A stretch of 64,000 nucleotides of DNA from Thermococcus barossii (GCF_002214465.1 NZ_CP015101.1:174502-238501), one strand, 5' to 3'; shown: positions 53,479-63,938, counted from the first letter of the stretch. Translations and numbers: made by a program. Notes: generated by a model from the sequence alone, not told the origin.

Positions 53479-54360
53479 ATGGACGGCGTAAGGTATCCGG
53501 CCGTTGCGGGGAGCTTCTATCCCTCCGGAAGGGCTCTCATCGAGATGCTGGAGGAGTTCTTCAGCGACCTCGGCGAGGAAGGGAACGAAAGGAGGATAAC
53601 CGCCGGAGTTGCACCCCACGCGGGCTACGTGTTTTCGGGCTACACCGCATCGAGAACATACAAGGCCATCTTTGAGGACGGCCTTCCCGAGACCTTTGTT
53701 ATTCTGGGACCCAACCACACCGGATTAGGCTCGCCGATAGCGGTCTATCCGGCCGGAAAATGGCGCACACCGCTCGGTGACGTCGAAGTTGATGCGGAGA
53801 TAGCGAAGGCCATAGCGAAGCTCTCGGGGATAGCTGACTTGGACGAGCTTGCCCACAGGTACGAGCACTCGATAGAGGTTCAGCTCCCCTTTATACAGTA
53901 CCTCGCGAAAAGGGCCGGCAGGGCGGTGAAGATAGTGCCGATAGCCCTCGGCATCCAGGACGAGGAAACCTCCGAAGACCTCGGAAAGGCAGTATTCGAG
54001 GCGAGCAGGGAGCTCGGCAGGGACGTGGTGGTGATAGCGAGCACGGACTTCATGCACTACGGCCCAATGTACGGCTACATGCCCTTCAGGGCGAGGGCCG
54101 ACGAGCTTCCGCATAGAATAAAGGAGTGGGACTTCAGAGTGATCAGGAGGATACTCGACTTCGACGTCAGGGGTATGTTCAGAGAGCTAAGGGAGATGAA
54201 CCACACCATGTGTGGGCCTGGAGGAGTCGGAACCGCCATCGTTTACTCCCGCCTTGCCGGAGCGCTTGAGGCCGAGCTCCTCCATTACACGACGAGCTAC
54301 GAGGTCAGCAGGAGCACCGAGGCGGTCGTGGGCTACGCGAGCATCGTGATGAGGAGGTGA
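53479..54360 (+). CDS. MEMO1-family protein (AmmeMemoRadiSam system protein B)
   Basis: 293 residues from ATG 53479 ([17 protein letters not shown]), GGAGGTGAGAGG before it. Conserved: [23 protein letters not shown] and [13 protein letters not shown], plus [14 protein letters not shown], the LigB-like metal-site pattern. In archaea MEMO, AMMECR1 and a radical-SAM protein often co-occur, but partners are not adjacent here. Function unproven. Confidence 0.92.
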   Translation: MDGVRYPAVAGSFYPSGRALIEMLEEFFSDLGEEGNERRITAGVAPHAGYVFSGYTASRTYKAIFEDGLPETFVILGPNHTGLGSPIAVYPAGKWRTPLGDVEVDAEIAKAIAKLSGIADLDELAHRYEHSIEVQLPFIQYLAKRAGRAVKIVPIALGIQDEETSEDLGKAVFEASRELGRDVVVIASTDFMHYGPMYGYMPFRARADELPHRIKEWDFRVIRRILDFDVRGMFRELREMNHTMCGPGGVGTAIVYSRLAGALEAELLHYTTSYEVSRSTEAVVGYASIVMRR

Positions 54361-54410
54361 GACCAAAAGCCACATAAACTTTCACTCCTCTTACCTGGGG
54401 AGGGTGAAAA

Positions 54411-55415
54411 ATGAGGGTTTTAGCTTCCGCTCCTGCCAAGATTATCCTCTTTGGAGAGCACAGCGTGGTCTACGGAAAGCCGGCGATAGCCGCTGCAATA
54501 GACCTCAGGACCTACGTCCGGGCTGAGTTCAACGATAGGGGCACGATAAAGATAGAAGCCAAGGACATACGCGTTCCTGGCCTGACGGTTTCATTCTCCG
54601 AGGACGAGATATATTTCGAGAGCGATTACGGCAGAGCCGCTGAGGTTCTCAGCTATGTCCGCCAGGCGATAGAACTGGTGAGGGAAGAGGCCGGTGCGAA
54701 CGGAAAAGGAATTACGGTCTCGATAACCTCTCAGATTCCCGTCGGTGCGGGCCTCGGTTCATCGGCGGCGGTGGCAGTTGCAACTATCGGTGCCGTCTCA
54801 AGGCTCCTCGGCCTTGAACTGAGCAACGAGGAAATTGGAAGGCTCGGCCACAGGGTTGAGCTCCTCGTCCAGGGTGCCTCAAGCGGAATAGACCCGACGG
54901 TTTCTGCCATAGGCGGATTCATCCACTACGAGAGGGGGAAGTTCGAGCACCTGCCCTTCATGGAGCTGCCCATCGTTGTCGGCTACACTGGTTCGAGCGG
55001 CTCAACAAAGGAGCTCGTCGCGATGGTCAGGAGGAGCTACGAGGAGATGCCCGACGTTATCGAGCCGGTACTCGTTGCGATGGGCAAGATAGTCGAGAAA
55101 GCAAGGGATGTCATTCTCTCGGAGCTGGACGACGATGTCCGCTTCTCCCAGCTCGGGCGGCTCATGAACATAAACCACGGCCTGCTCGATGCACTGGGCG
55201 TTTCAACCAAGAAACTCAGCGAGCTTGTCTACGCCGCGAGGGTTGCCGGGGCGATAGGGGCGAAGATAACCGGCGCAGGCGGCGGTGGCTGTATGTACGC
55301 CCTAGCCCCGGAGAACCAGAGCGAAGTGGCAACGGCCATAACAATAGCCGGCGGGACGCCGATGATAACGAGGATAAGCAGGGAAGGGCTTCGCATAGAG
55401 GAGGTTCTGCCATGA
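54411..55415 (+). CDS. mvk: Mevalonate kinase
   Basis: 334 residues. GHMP-kinase motifs: N-terminal [25 protein letters not shown] loop [15 protein letters not shown] (about 103-118), and C-terminal [16 protein letters not shown]. It phosphorylates mevalonate in the archaeal isoprenoid (lipid) pathway. It overlaps ipk by 4 nt. Confidence 0.97.
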   Translation: MRVLASAPAKIILFGEHSVVYGKPAIAAAIDLRTYVRAEFNDRGTIKIEAKDIRVPGLTVSFSEDEIYFESDYGRAAEVLSYVRQAIELVREEAGANGKGITVSITSQIPVGAGLGSSAAVAVATIGAVSRLLGLELSNEEIGRLGHRVELLVQGASSGIDPTVSAIGGFIHYERGKFEHLPFMELPIVVGYTGSSGSTKELVAMVRRSYEEMPDVIEPVLVAMGKIVEKARDVILSELDDDVRFSQLGRLMNINHGLLDALGVSTKKLSELVYAARVAGAIGAKITGAGGGGCMYALAPENQSEVATAITIAGGTPMITRISREGLRIEEVLP

Positions 55416-56200
55416 TAATCGTCAAGGTTGGGGGAAGCGTCTTCAGCGACAAGAAGGGCAAACCTGAGAACTTTGAGGGCGCGACCGTCAGGAGCATAGC
55501 GAGGGAGATATCCAAGTTTTACCCACGTAAAAGCTTCATCGTTGTGCACGGTGGAGGGAGCTTCGGGCATCCGGAGGCGAAGAAGTACGGCATAAGGGAG
55601 GGCCTTCCCGAGGACTGGAAGACCGCTAACTTCAGGAGGATAGGCTTCACCGAGACCCACCAGGCCATGCTCCGGGCGAACGCGAGGTTCATTGAGGAGT
55701 TCGTCAGGGAGAACCTGCCGGCCTTCTCAGTCTCGACCTCCTCGGTCTTCATCACCGAGAACGGCGAGGTCGCCTACGGAGACCTTGAGGTGGTGGAAAG
55801 GCTTCTGGAGCTTAGGTTCATCCCCGTTCTCTTCGGAGACGTCTCGGTAGACCTCGCGAAGGGCATCGACATACTCTCCGGCGATCAAATCATCACATAC
55901 CTCGCCAAGATGCTCGAACCTGAAAAGGTTGTCTTCCTGATGGACGTGGACGGTGTCTACGACGGGAAACCCGGCGAGGGATCGCTGGTTCAGAGCCTCG
56001 CCAGGGATGAGATAGACTCCCTCCTCGAAAGGCTCCGCTGCACGGCTTCGGGAACCGACGTAACCGGTGGAATCTGCAACAAGCTGGAGGAAGCGAAGAA
56101 GATAGCCGAGCACTCGGAGGTCTGGTTCGTCAACGGCAAAGTTCCCGGAAGGCTGAGCGGGGCGATAAGGGGTGACGGCTTCGGGACGAGGATAGTCTGA
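55412..56200 (+). CDS. ipk: Isopentenyl phosphate kinase
   Basis: 262 residues, amino-acid-kinase fold: [32 protein letters not shown] with the conserved active-site His of IPK (SFGHP), and [17 protein letters not shown]. It makes isopentenyl diphosphate from isopentenyl phosphate, the archaeal alternative mevalonate route. ATGA overlap with mvk shows translational coupling. Confidence 0.95.
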   Translation: MIIVKVGGSVFSDKKGKPENFEGATVRSIAREISKFYPRKSFIVVHGGGSFGHPEAKKYGIREGLPEDWKTANFRRIGFTETHQAMLRANARFIEEFVRENLPAFSVSTSSVFITENGEVAYGDLEVVERLLELRFIPVLFGDVSVDLAKGIDILSGDQIITYLAKMLEPEKVVFLMDVDGVYDGKPGEGSLVQSLARDEIDSLLERLRCTASGTDVTGGICNKLEEAKKIAEHSEVWFVNGKVPGRLSGAIRGDGFGTRIV

Positions 56201-56259
56201 TAACGCTTTCCAGGCGTAAACTTTTTATTTTCAGAAGGTTATATCATTCGGGGTCTCGG

Positions 56260-56994
56260 ATGGGAAGGAAAACGCTGGCCATCGTTATAGTGCTCGTGGT
56301 TTTTGGATGGACTTTCCTGGGTGTTAAGAGTGCCGTCCAGCACGGTCTCCTGAGCGGCTGGACCTCTGACCCTGAACAGCTGAAGGTTCGGCAGGCCGTT
56401 CTCGACACCTCCGACGGAACGGTGCTCGTGGTTGAGTGGAACCTGACCGAGAAGCCGCTGGAAAAGCTGGTGGACGGCCGGGATGCAGTTTTCCTGTTCT
56501 ACCCCGTGATGGTTTACCTGCCCGACGAGGGTCACGCCCTCACCCAGGGGATTCCGAGGGTGAACCTCACCGTCTACCCATCGGAGAGGAGGGTGAACCA
56601 GAACGGGATTGACTACACCTACTGGTACTACGACACCCCTGGATTCGCCCTGCCTAAAGTTGGCATGGTGCGGGCGGTTTATCCGCTCCCCCAAAACGTT
56701 ACGGGCGGCAGGATTGAGCTCCTCCCCGATGCCCTCAACGACTCCCGCTGCTCGGTCGTCCCGGTCGTCTTCGCCTACTTCCACGGGACCGGCGGCGATG
56801 AGATTGAGCCGGACCACCTCGACCTCCGGTTACCGCTCCGCCTCGGCCCCGATTTCCCGCTCTTTGGCAACAGCACGCTGGAGGTGCTCCTCGACTTCAA
56901 CGCCTCCCACTGGGTCGAGATGCACCTCGGCGAGCGCGGCGGCTGGGTCAGGGTCGAGACCTTCAACGTCACGCTCCCCTGCCAAGGTGGCTGA
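56260..56994 (+). CDS. Membrane-anchored extracytoplasmic protein, unknown
   Basis: 244 residues. N-terminal MGRKTLAIVIVLVVFGWTFLG is a signal anchor; the rest is soluble with several N-glycosylation sequons (NLT, NVT, NAS) and two late cysteines. Beta-rich appearance, no family recognised. A TTTTATTTTC box lies at about 56222-56232. It converges with the flavoprotein gene (stops abut). Confidence 0.72.
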   Translation: MGRKTLAIVIVLVVFGWTFLGVKSAVQHGLLSGWTSDPEQLKVRQAVLDTSDGTVLVVEWNLTEKPLEKLVDGRDAVFLFYPVMVYLPDEGHALTQGIPRVNLTVYPSERRVNQNGIDYTYWYYDTPGFALPKVGMVRAVYPLPQNVTGGRIELLPDALNDSRCSVVPVVFAYFHGTGGDEIEPDHLDLRLPLRLGPDFPLFGNSTLEVLLDFNASHWVEMHLGERGGWVRVETFNVTLPCQGG

Positions 56995-58179
56995 TTATCC
57001 CCAATCCTCCTTTATCCTGATGTAAGCCTCTGCAGAGCCTATCGAGTGGAAGTGACCAATCTGGACCCTCTGCCATCCGAGGATCCTGTCTTTTTCGTCC
57101 GTTAGGATCGCCTCCGTCCAGCCCTGCCCCTCTGAAATCTCTATATTTGAGCGGAAGTCGAAGCGCTCCGCTTCCCATGGAGTAAGCCCTATGGAATAGA
57201 CTTCAGCTTTTCCAATCCTCTCGTAGACCGCGGGGATTATCCCGCTGTCCTGTGCAGTCCTTCCAGCGATGTCCGCTGCTATCAGCCTCGCGTAATGCCC
57301 GGCGACGAAGCCCAGGGGGCGGTAAACAGCCCTTCCGGTTATGAAGTCCCAGCTCATCGCGCAGTCCCCAAGGGCATACACGTCCGGAATCGCGGTCCTC
57401 CCGGTTACGTCAATCCATATCGGCTTTCCATCGTCCCTCAAAAGCGAGGAATTGGGCCTCACCCCTGCGGCGAGGACGACCGCGTCTATTTCCAGCTCCC
57501 TACCGTCCGCCAGCTCAATCCCATTTACTTTCCCGTTTCCCAGGACTTCCTTCACGATGGAGCCAGTGAGAACCTGAATCCCCTTCTTCTCCAGGTGTTC
57601 CTCAAGGAGTTCCGAGGGTCTTCTGGCCAGAATGTTGGGCAGAACTCCCTTCTTGGCTTCCACCACGGTGACAGTGTGTCCCCTCTCCCTCAGTGCCATT
57701 GCTGCCGTCAGCCCAACGAGTCCCGCCCCTATGACCGCTATCTTCCTCTCAGGGGAAAGAGCGGCGAGAAATTCGACATCCCTAAGGCCGTGGAATCCAA
57801 TGACGCCCTTTTTCTCGATCCCCCTTATCGGCGGCACGAAGGGCCTTCCTCCCGTTGCCATAACCAGCAGGCCGTACCCAATCCTGAGGTTCCCTTTTTC
57901 GGTCCGCACACCCACCAGCTTTTCTTCCGTCCGGAGTTCAACCGCCTCGCCCCTCACGACCTCTATGCCCTCTTCCTGAAGGGAGTTCACGGTTCCCGGC
58001 ATGGCATCATCCTGGGAGAGACCCTGGGAGAGCATCTCCGCAAGGCGGTGTCTCGTGTAGGGGGGCCATTCTTTCGCCACGATTGTTATTCTGCTGGCTT
58101 CAACTCCGTTTTCGACGAGGTTGAAGGCTGTGTAGAGCCCCCCAATCCCGCCGCCGATTATCGTGATTTTCTCCTCCAT
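56995..58179 (-). CDS. FAD-dependent pyridine-nucleotide-disulfide oxidoreductase family protein (AorC-like)
   Basis: 394 residues. N-terminal FAD Rossmann motif IIGGGIGGLYTAF, a second NAD(P)H motif VIGAGLVGLTAAMALRERG near 150, and FAD-contacting VYALGDCAMS near 275. No redox Cys pair as in disulfide reductases. In the operon it lies last after the tungsten oxidoreductase and two polyferredoxins, suggesting it passes electrons between Fe-S wires and NAD(P), as AorC does in Aromatoleum. Inference. Confidence 0.85.
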   Translation of the reverse strand: MEEKITIIGGGIGGLYTAFNLVENGVEASRITIVAKEWPPYTRHRLAEMLSQGLSQDDAMPGTVNSLQEEGIEVVRGEAVELRTEEKLVGVRTEKGNLRIGYGLLVMATGGRPFVPPIRGIEKKGVIGFHGLRDVEFLAALSPERKIAVIGAGLVGLTAAMALRERGHTVTVVEAKKGVLPNILARRPSELLEEHLEKKGIQVLTGSIVKEVLGNGKVNGIELADGRELEIDAVVLAAGVRPNSSLLRDDGKPIWIDVTGRTAIPDVYALGDCAMSWDFITGRAVYRPLGFVAGHYARLIAADIAGRTAQDSGIIPAVYERIGKAEVYSIGLTPWEAERFDFRSNIEISEGQGWTEAILTDEKDRILGWQRVQIGHFHSIGSAEAYIRIKEDWG

Positions 58180-58183
58180 GCTC

Positions 58184-58624
58184 TCACCGCAGGCCCTTTA
58201 GTTCGAGAAGCTCGGCCACCGAAGGCTTTCCCTTCATCAGACTCTTTTTCTCCACCCTTTCGTAGATGAGGGCGCCCTCACGGCAGGCCTCGGCACACTT
58301 CGGGCTTCCGGAGCAGAGGTCGCATTTTGCCATCGTGCCGCTGGGCCTGAGGAAGACCGCGCCGAAGGGGCACACCGCGATGCAGGCCTTGCAGGACGTG
58401 CAGAGGGCCGGGTTTAGAACCACGGCACCATCTCCCGAAACACCGAGCGCCCCGAAGTCGCAGACTTCCACGCAGGGTGCCGGGTTGCAGTGCCTGCAGA
58501 CTACTACGTCCCATTCTCCCGAGGGGAGGGGAATCATCCTTATCCCGTCCTCGATCGGGCACGCCTCGACGCAGTCCATGCAGCCGGTGCACTTCTCTGC
58601 CAGGACGTGGAGGAGGTATCCCAT
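58184..58624 (-). CDS. Polyferredoxin subunit with four 4Fe-4S clusters
   Basis: 146 residues. Cys groups CTGCMDCVEACP, CRHCNPAPCVEVC, CTSCKACIAVCP and CDLCSGSPKCAEAC give four clusters, as in HycB/PhsB-like subunits. Stop-start spacing to the neighbours is 4 nt downstream and a 1-nt overlap upstream, so it is translationally coupled in the oxidoreductase operon. Confidence 0.9.
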   Translation of the reverse strand: MGYLLHVLAEKCTGCMDCVEACPIEDGIRMIPLPSGEWDVVVCRHCNPAPCVEVCDFGALGVSGDGAVVLNPALCTSCKACIAVCPFGAVFLRPSGTMAKCDLCSGSPKCAEACREGALIYERVEKKSLMKGKPSVAELLELKGLR

Positions 58625-59181
58625 CAGACGTCCAGCTCCCCGCTCTTCTCAACGAGCTCCATCAGGTATTCAACGGCCTCTTCAGCTTTCTTCCTTGGAT
58701 GTTCTGACGTCTCCTTTCCCCCGTAGAGTCCGTAAGCCACCCCCGCCGCCTTGGCCTTCTTCAGCTCCCGCGAGGCTTTCTTTTCTTCCATGTAGATTAT
58801 GGCATCGTGAGGACAAACCGCCACGCACTCGGGCTCTCCCTCACAGAGGTCGCACTTTATCGGCTTTGCCTCAATCTCAAAGCTTATCGCCCCGAATGGG
58901 CAGGCGTAGGCGCACTCCCTGCAGCCTATGCAGCGGTCGTAGTCTATAACGTAGGCCCCCCTCGTGTCCCGGCTTATCGCGTCCACGGGACAGACACGCT
59001 CGCAGGCGGCGTCGCGGCACTGGAGGCAGTAGACCTGAACGGAGGTCTGGATTTCTGGCTTGGTCAGAATCGTTATCCTCGACAGCGAGAGGTCGAAGAC
59101 GCCGTGGTGCTTGAATGAGCAGGCGAGCTCGCATAGGTGGCAGCCGGTGCAGTTCTCGTAGATGACCGCCAAGACAAACAT
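58624..59181 (-). CDS. Polyferredoxin subunit with four 4Fe-4S clusters and C-terminal extension
   Basis: 185 residues beginning MFVLAVIYENCTGCHLCE. Clusters: CTGCHLCELACS, CLQCRDAACERVCP, CIGCRECAYACP, CDLCEGEPECVAVCP. The last 50 residues are charged and helical (KAEEAVEYLMELVEKSGELDV). It starts directly after the AOR stop, so it is the presumed electron acceptor of the tungsten subunit. Confidence 0.9.
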   Translation of the reverse strand: MFVLAVIYENCTGCHLCELACSFKHHGVFDLSLSRITILTKPEIQTSVQVYCLQCRDAACERVCPVDAISRDTRGAYVIDYDRCIGCRECAYACPFGAISFEIEAKPIKCDLCEGEPECVAVCPHDAIIYMEEKKASRELKKAKAAGVAYGLYGGKETSEHPRKKAEEAVEYLMELVEKSGELDV

Positions 59182-61116
59182 TCAGGCCACCTCCCTCACA
59201 GGCCCGTCCCACTCGGGGAATTCCTTCCCCTCTATCCGGTTGGCGATGTGGCCGATGCCCAGTCTCTCAAGGGTGTCTCTCTTTGTATAGGCCGTTTTCA
59301 CGTCACAGCCGCGCCTTTCCAGGTACTCGTCAACCAGCTTCCAGTGCCGCTTTACCTGGGCCTTTGCCTTCTCTGTTACGGCGAACTCCGGCGGGAACTT
59401 CACGTCGTAGTGCTTCTTCTTGATTCCCTGCCTGACGTTGAACGCCATCTCCGTCAGGTATATCCTGTCGGCCGCGTCAATGACGTCCTTCTCCGTAAAC
59501 TCCATTCCGGTGAAGGCGCTCAGCAGCATTGCCGTCCCCCTGAATACGGGATACTTCCAGACGAGCGGAACCGCCTGGAGCCAGCTGTTTATCGAGCCCT
59601 TGCATCTTCCGAGGGAGTCCGCCAGGGTGCAGGCCCTCTCACCGTAGATGAGCGCTCCAACCGGGTCCTTCCGGTAGTCGGGTAACCCTGCATCGAGCAT
59701 TTTGCGGACTGCGTCGGGGTCCATCAGCTTGTCGTTCTCCCAGTAGGCCCACGAGCGGCCCCTCAGGTGGTCGGCTCCCCTCGTCGAGGTCGCGTGGGAG
59801 AGTGTGAAGATTCCGTTGATGAAATCAACCTCGTACCAGCCCCTGTTCACTCCCTTGACGTCGTAGCAATAGGCTAAAGCCTCCCCTCCGTAGAGCTTTG
59901 CGAAGTTGCGGTAACCTTCCGCCAGTTTGTCCCCGAAGCCCTCTCTGTACGCGGTCATCTCGATGAGTTCAATCTGTCCCTCCGCGTCTCCCCACTCCAG
60001 CGAAATCCCTTCCACTTCCTCCTCATTCAGGATTCCTTTCTCATGGAGGAGCCTCGCGAGGGCTATCGTGTCTCCGAGGGTCATCACGTCCATACCGTAC
60101 TCGTCCGCCATGTGCTCCATCCTCAGAACTGCCTCGGTGTCGGTTATGCAGTTGTTGCTCCCGAGGGCGTATATGGACTCGAACTCGCTCGCAGTACCGT
60201 ATTCACCCGTGCTCGGCAGGTAGTAAACGTCCTTACACGCGAGCGGACAGGAGAAGCATTGAGTCCTTCCCACCTCGTACTCCGCCAGATCCTGAGGTCT
60301 AAGCCCAACAGGCAGTTCCTCGGCACTGAGCGGAACCTGGAAGTACTTCCAGCTCGGGTACCACTGTATCAGCCCGTAATGAGTCCCGATGACGGAGTAG
60401 ATTCTCTTTACGAACTCGTTCCGATTGAAGTAGTCTATGTCCTCCCGGGCCATCTCGTAGAACCTTTCAGGGTCGGCCGGCTCAACCTCCCCCGTTCCGA
60501 TGACCGCTATTGCCTTGAGGTTCTTCGAGCCCCACACAGCGCCGCTTCCCCTGGCCCCTGAGTGGTACTTGTCCACCATCGTCGTGGCGAAGCGCACGAG
60601 GTTCTCCCCCGCCGGGCCGATCCCGGCAACGCTGACCTCATCACCGTGCTCGTCCCTCAGCCAGTCAACGGTCTCGCCTGTGGTCAGGCCCCAGAGTTCC
60701 CCCGCGTCCCTTATCTCGACGTTATCGTCTTCGATGAAGATGTACTTCGGTTTTTTGGCCCTTCCGGTTAGAACGATCTGCTCATAACCTGCAAATTTCA
60801 GCATTGCGGAGAACTCACCGCCGGCGTTACCGTCCCCAAGAATCCCGGAGAGCGGCGAAAGGGTGCTTATGTGAAGCCTGCTGGTCATCGGAAGTGCAGT
60901 TCCAGCGAAGGTTCCGTTGCCCAGTGCAAGGACGTTCTCAGGACTCAGTGGGTCTATTCTTCCTGGCACCATATCTAGGAGGGCCTTTGAGTTGAAGCCC
61001 CTACCCCCGAGGTAGGCCTTTACATCCTCCGGCGAAACTTCCCGTTTAACGACCTTCTCACGCGTCAGGTCGATGATTAGAACGTTCCCGGCATTCTGCC
61101 CAGGTGATGTTGACAT
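59182..61116 (-). CDS. Tungsten aldehyde:ferredoxin oxidoreductase family protein
   Basis: 644 residues from ATG 61116 (MSTSPGQNAGNVLIIDL), with GGAGGAATG upstream. The 4Fe-4S ligands are C287-X2-C290-X3-C294 and C505 (in GRCKGS). The pterin-binding segments ARGSGAVWGSKNLKAIAV and RGADHLRGRS are clear. Not all family members share one substrate; aldehyde oxidation is assumed. It heads a four-gene operon with two polyferredoxins and a flavoprotein. Confidence 0.93.
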   Translation of the reverse strand: MSTSPGQNAGNVLIIDLTREKVVKREVSPEDVKAYLGGRGFNSKALLDMVPGRIDPLSPENVLALGNGTFAGTALPMTSRLHISTLSPLSGILGDGNAGGEFSAMLKFAGYEQIVLTGRAKKPKYIFIEDDNVEIRDAGELWGLTTGETVDWLRDEHGDEVSVAGIGPAGENLVRFATTMVDKYHSGARGSGAVWGSKNLKAIAVIGTGEVEPADPERFYEMAREDIDYFNRNEFVKRIYSVIGTHYGLIQWYPSWKYFQVPLSAEELPVGLRPQDLAEYEVGRTQCFSCPLACKDVYYLPSTGEYGTASEFESIYALGSNNCITDTEAVLRMEHMADEYGMDVMTLGDTIALARLLHEKGILNEEEVEGISLEWGDAEGQIELIEMTAYREGFGDKLAEGYRNFAKLYGGEALAYCYDVKGVNRGWYEVDFINGIFTLSHATSTRGADHLRGRSWAYWENDKLMDPDAVRKMLDAGLPDYRKDPVGALIYGERACTLADSLGRCKGSINSWLQAVPLVWKYPVFRGTAMLLSAFTGMEFTEKDVIDAADRIYLTEMAFNVRQGIKKKHYDVKFPPEFAVTEKAKAQVKRHWKLVDEYLERRGCDVKTAYTKRDTLERLGIGHIANRIEGKEFPEWDGPVREVA

Positions 61117-61146
61117 TTTTTCATTCCTCCGTTGAATGGCTCGTAA

Positions 61147-61178
61147 TATATCAAATCCTGTATTGATGTATATAAGCG
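61147..61178. promoter_or_regulatory. Divergent promoter region between AOR and fni with dyad
   Basis: ATATCAA (about 61148) and TTGATGTAT (about 61162) form an imperfect inverted repeat with TATA-like runs on both strands (TAATATATC; GTATATAAGC at about 61168-61178). It could bind a regulator acting on the AOR operon; weak evidence. Confidence 0.35.
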
Positions 61179-61258
61179 TTATCTGGGCTGTGGAGAAAAT
61201 CCACCCGTGTTCCAAAAACCTCTTAACCCCTCGCTCCCTTCTCTCTCAGGTGGTTGGA

Positions 61259-62377
61259 ATGGAGGCTTTTGATAAGGAAGAGCTCACGATCATCAGGAAG
61301 TTTGAGCACATAGAGCACTGCCTCAGGAGGAACGTTCAGGCTCATGTAAGCAACGGCTTTGAGGATGTGCACTTCGTCCATATGAGCCTGCCCGAGATAG
61401 ACAAGGACGAGGTGGATTTGAGCGTCGAGTTCCTTGGAAGGAAGTTCGACTACCCGATTTTTATAGCCGGAATGACCGGCGGAACGAGGGGCTCTCAGCT
61501 CGCGGGCAAGATAAACAAGACCCTCGCCCAGGCTGCACAGGAGCTCAACATACCGATGGGCGTCGGCAGTCAGAGGGCCATGATAAGGAAGCCTGAAACC
61601 TGGGAGAGCTACTACGTCCGCGATGTCGCTCCGGACGTCTTCCTCGTCGGCAACCTCGGGGCACCGCAGTTCGCCGAGACGATGCCGGGGCGCTACGGGG
61701 TTGAGGAGGCCCTTAAAGCAGTTGAGACCATCCAGGCCGATGCTCTTGCCATACACCTCAACCCGCTCCAGGAGAGCGTTCAGCCGGAGGGGGACACGCA
61801 GTACCGCGGAGTGCTGAAGGCACTAGCCGAGCTTAAAGCCGAGTTTCCCTACCCGATAATCGCCAAAGAAACCGGTGCCGGCGTCTCGATGGAGGTCGCG
61901 ATAAGGCTCGAAAGCATTGGAATAGACGCGATTGACGTCGGTGGCCTCGGCGGGACGAGCTGGAGCGCCGTCGAGTACTACCGTGCCAAGGACGAGATGG
62001 GCAGAAACCTCGCCCTTCGCTTCTGGGACTGGGGTATAAAGACTGCCATAAGCGTTGCTGAGGTTCGCTACTCAACGGATCTGCCAATTATCGCTACTGG
62101 CGGAATGCGCGACGGAATAATGATGGCGAAGGCCCTCGCAATGGGTGCAACCTTTGCCGGCGTCGCTTTACCGCTCCTCAGACCAGCGGTCAAGGGCGAC
62201 GTTGAGGGGGTAATCAAAGTCCTTCAGCGCTACATCGAGGAGATACGAAATGCCATGTTCCTCGTTGGGGCTAAAAACGTCGAGGAGCTCAGGAAGGTTC
62301 CGCTTGTGGTTACGGGCTTCACGAGGGAGTGGCTCGAGCAGAGGATTGAGCTGGCGAGTTATCTCAGGGGGCGCTGA
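61259..62377 (+). CDS. fni: Type 2 isopentenyl-diphosphate delta-isomerase
   Basis: 372 residues from ATG 61259 ([20 protein letters not shown]), GGTGGTTGG before it. FMN-dependent barrel: [71 protein letters not shown]. It interconverts IPP and DMAPP, working after mvk and ipk in the same window. Divergent from the AOR operon. Confidence 0.96.
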   Translation: MEAFDKEELTIIRKFEHIEHCLRRNVQAHVSNGFEDVHFVHMSLPEIDKDEVDLSVEFLGRKFDYPIFIAGMTGGTRGSQLAGKINKTLAQAAQELNIPMGVGSQRAMIRKPETWESYYVRDVAPDVFLVGNLGAPQFAETMPGRYGVEEALKAVETIQADALAIHLNPLQESVQPEGDTQYRGVLKALAELKAEFPYPIIAKETGAGVSMEVAIRLESIGIDAIDVGGLGGTSWSAVEYYRAKDEMGRNLALRFWDWGIKTAISVAEVRYSTDLPIIATGGMRDGIMMAKALAMGATFAGVALPLLRPAVKGDVEGVIKVLQRYIEEIRNAMFLVGAKNVEELRKVPLVVTGFTREWLEQRIELASYLRGR

Positions 62378-62422
62378 TTTTACATCTTCTGCCTTCACGC
62401 GACTCTTTTACTCTTCCCCCTA

Positions 62423-62443
62423 TTTGCTCATTTTAAGAGCAAA
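62423..62443 (+). terminator. Hairpin after fni
   Basis: TTTGCTC (62423-62429), ATTTTAA, GAGCAAA (62437-62443) with T/C-rich DNA before it (62404-62420). Either the tract or the hairpin may end the fni transcript; archaeal hairpins are not required for termination. Confidence 0.35.
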
Positions 62444-62599
62444 ACCCAACTCTGAATAGGATTATAACTAAACAAAGGAGAGAAGAATTCTTGTATATAG
62501 TAAAAGGAAAAATTTATAACCAGAAGTTGTATAATGGGTATTGCAGACAAGCCATGGGTGAGTCTATGCATTGACTGTTATTAAACACTGGTGATGGAT

Positions 62600-63808
62600 A
62601 TGAAAAAGAAAAGCTTCTTGGCATTTCTCCTGATTGGGATTGTATTTTTCAGTCTCTTTTTTTATTTTAATCCACTCAGTGAACCCAAAGAGAGTGATCA
62701 GGCCTATGAATACTCCGTAGATGAGATGTATGCCCGTCATTCATTTAGCAGGGAATTCGGAAAATTCGATTTTTGGGATTTAATCAGCAAAAAAGACATT
62801 GACAGAATTAGGTCTCAAGTTAAAAACGGTTATATGGAATCTGAGGAACTGTTCTATGACACGGGCATATATACATGGCCCCTTTACTCTTCCTATGCAT
62901 GGGATGCTGTTGAGAGCAACATTTCCTGCCCAAGAAACATGACCTCTGAGAAATTCCCTGCTTTAATACGAAATATAAGTCCCAGATATGAAAAACTGAG
63001 GAACACCCAAGAATACTATTTAAGGGCTTTCAGGAATCTTGAGAGTGAGGTCACGGAACCCCGTGCATATGCGTTGTTGGCGTGGCTCGAACTTTTGCTG
63101 GTTGATAACCATGATTTAAATTATGATGAGTATGCCAGAGAATACGGTTTCTCCGAGGATGTATGTAAATCCCTCTTAGGACTCCCAGAATATTACGAGA
63201 ACTATGTCTTTCCTTACGTTGAGATGGGAATAGGGAGAGTTATCGAGCTCAACTCTAGGTCTTCAGGTGACGAGATTCTAAGCGAAAAGGCCCGTGCAAT
63301 AATACAAAATCGGGGAGACTTACTGGGCTCTGAGCTTGTCCTTATTAACAAAACAAAACAGGGAAGCCTGGAGGTCTATGGGGCATATGGACTGACCTAT
63401 TACAACCTTTCAAAAAACTTATCCACCCGCGGGTTTAATTCTCTGGCGCTGTTCTATTTCAGCTGGGCTGAGGGGTACTACAATATTTCCAAAGACGATG
63501 TCGCGAAAGTTCCAATGAGACTTGATTACCCATTCAATGTGTCTGAAATTCGGGACATGGTATACTCGGAGACCAGCGATCTCCTGAACCGGCTCCACAG
63601 AAGCAACTTTTACACCCTCGATCCGCTGATCTCCCAGGTGGTGCTCTATCACATCGCCAGAGTAGACTATACGGTGCTCCCAAAGCTTCAAGACAGGAAT
63701 TCAGGGATGTACTTCATGTACCCCTCGGAGGTATACACTGAATACCTCCGGATACTGGCGAAAGTTAGAGGGGTGGAGATATTCTACGAACACTTGGCAG
63801 AATCCTGA
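62600..63808 (+). CDS. Membrane-anchored unknown protein, AT-rich
   Basis: 402 residues from ATG 62600 (MKKKSFLAFLLIGIVFFSLFF, a signal anchor), with GGTGATGGAT before it; ATG 62594 and GTG 62591 are close alternatives. The soluble remainder is helical, aromatic-rich (many Tyr/Phe) with several sequons (NIS, NMT, NLS). Its codons are visibly more AT-rich than those of all neighbours, suggesting transfer or low expression. TTTATAACC at about 62513-62521 is the TATA box. No family recognised. Confidence 0.75.
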   Translation: MKKKSFLAFLLIGIVFFSLFFYFNPLSEPKESDQAYEYSVDEMYARHSFSREFGKFDFWDLISKKDIDRIRSQVKNGYMESEELFYDTGIYTWPLYSSYAWDAVESNISCPRNMTSEKFPALIRNISPRYEKLRNTQEYYLRAFRNLESEVTEPRAYALLAWLELLLVDNHDLNYDEYAREYGFSEDVCKSLLGLPEYYENYVFPYVEMGIGRVIELNSRSSGDEILSEKARAIIQNRGDLLGSELVLINKTKQGSLEVYGAYGLTYYNLSKNLSTRGFNSLALFYFSWAEGYYNISKDDVAKVPMRLDYPFNVSEIRDMVYSETSDLLNRLHRSNFYTLDPLISQVVLYHIARVDYTVLPKLQDRNSGMYFMYPSEVYTEYLRILAKVRGVEIFYEHLAES

Positions 63809-63927
63809 GGGGAAGAACAGCACGGATTCTTTGGCCTTCTTTTCTTTGCTACCTTTTGGAAACTCGCTCATAACTGGAAAATGTCAGGTGGAACAAGAAG
63901 ATGTTTGTTTAACCTGAGAATGCACAC

Positions 63928-63938
63928 CTTTTTAAACC
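63928..63938 (+). promoter_or_regulatory. TATA box before the right-edge RNA candidate
   Basis: CTTTTTAAACC lies about 24-27 bp before 63956, where a GC-rich helical element begins. That spacing is what is expected for an RNA whose 5' end starts the helix. Confidence 0.4.
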
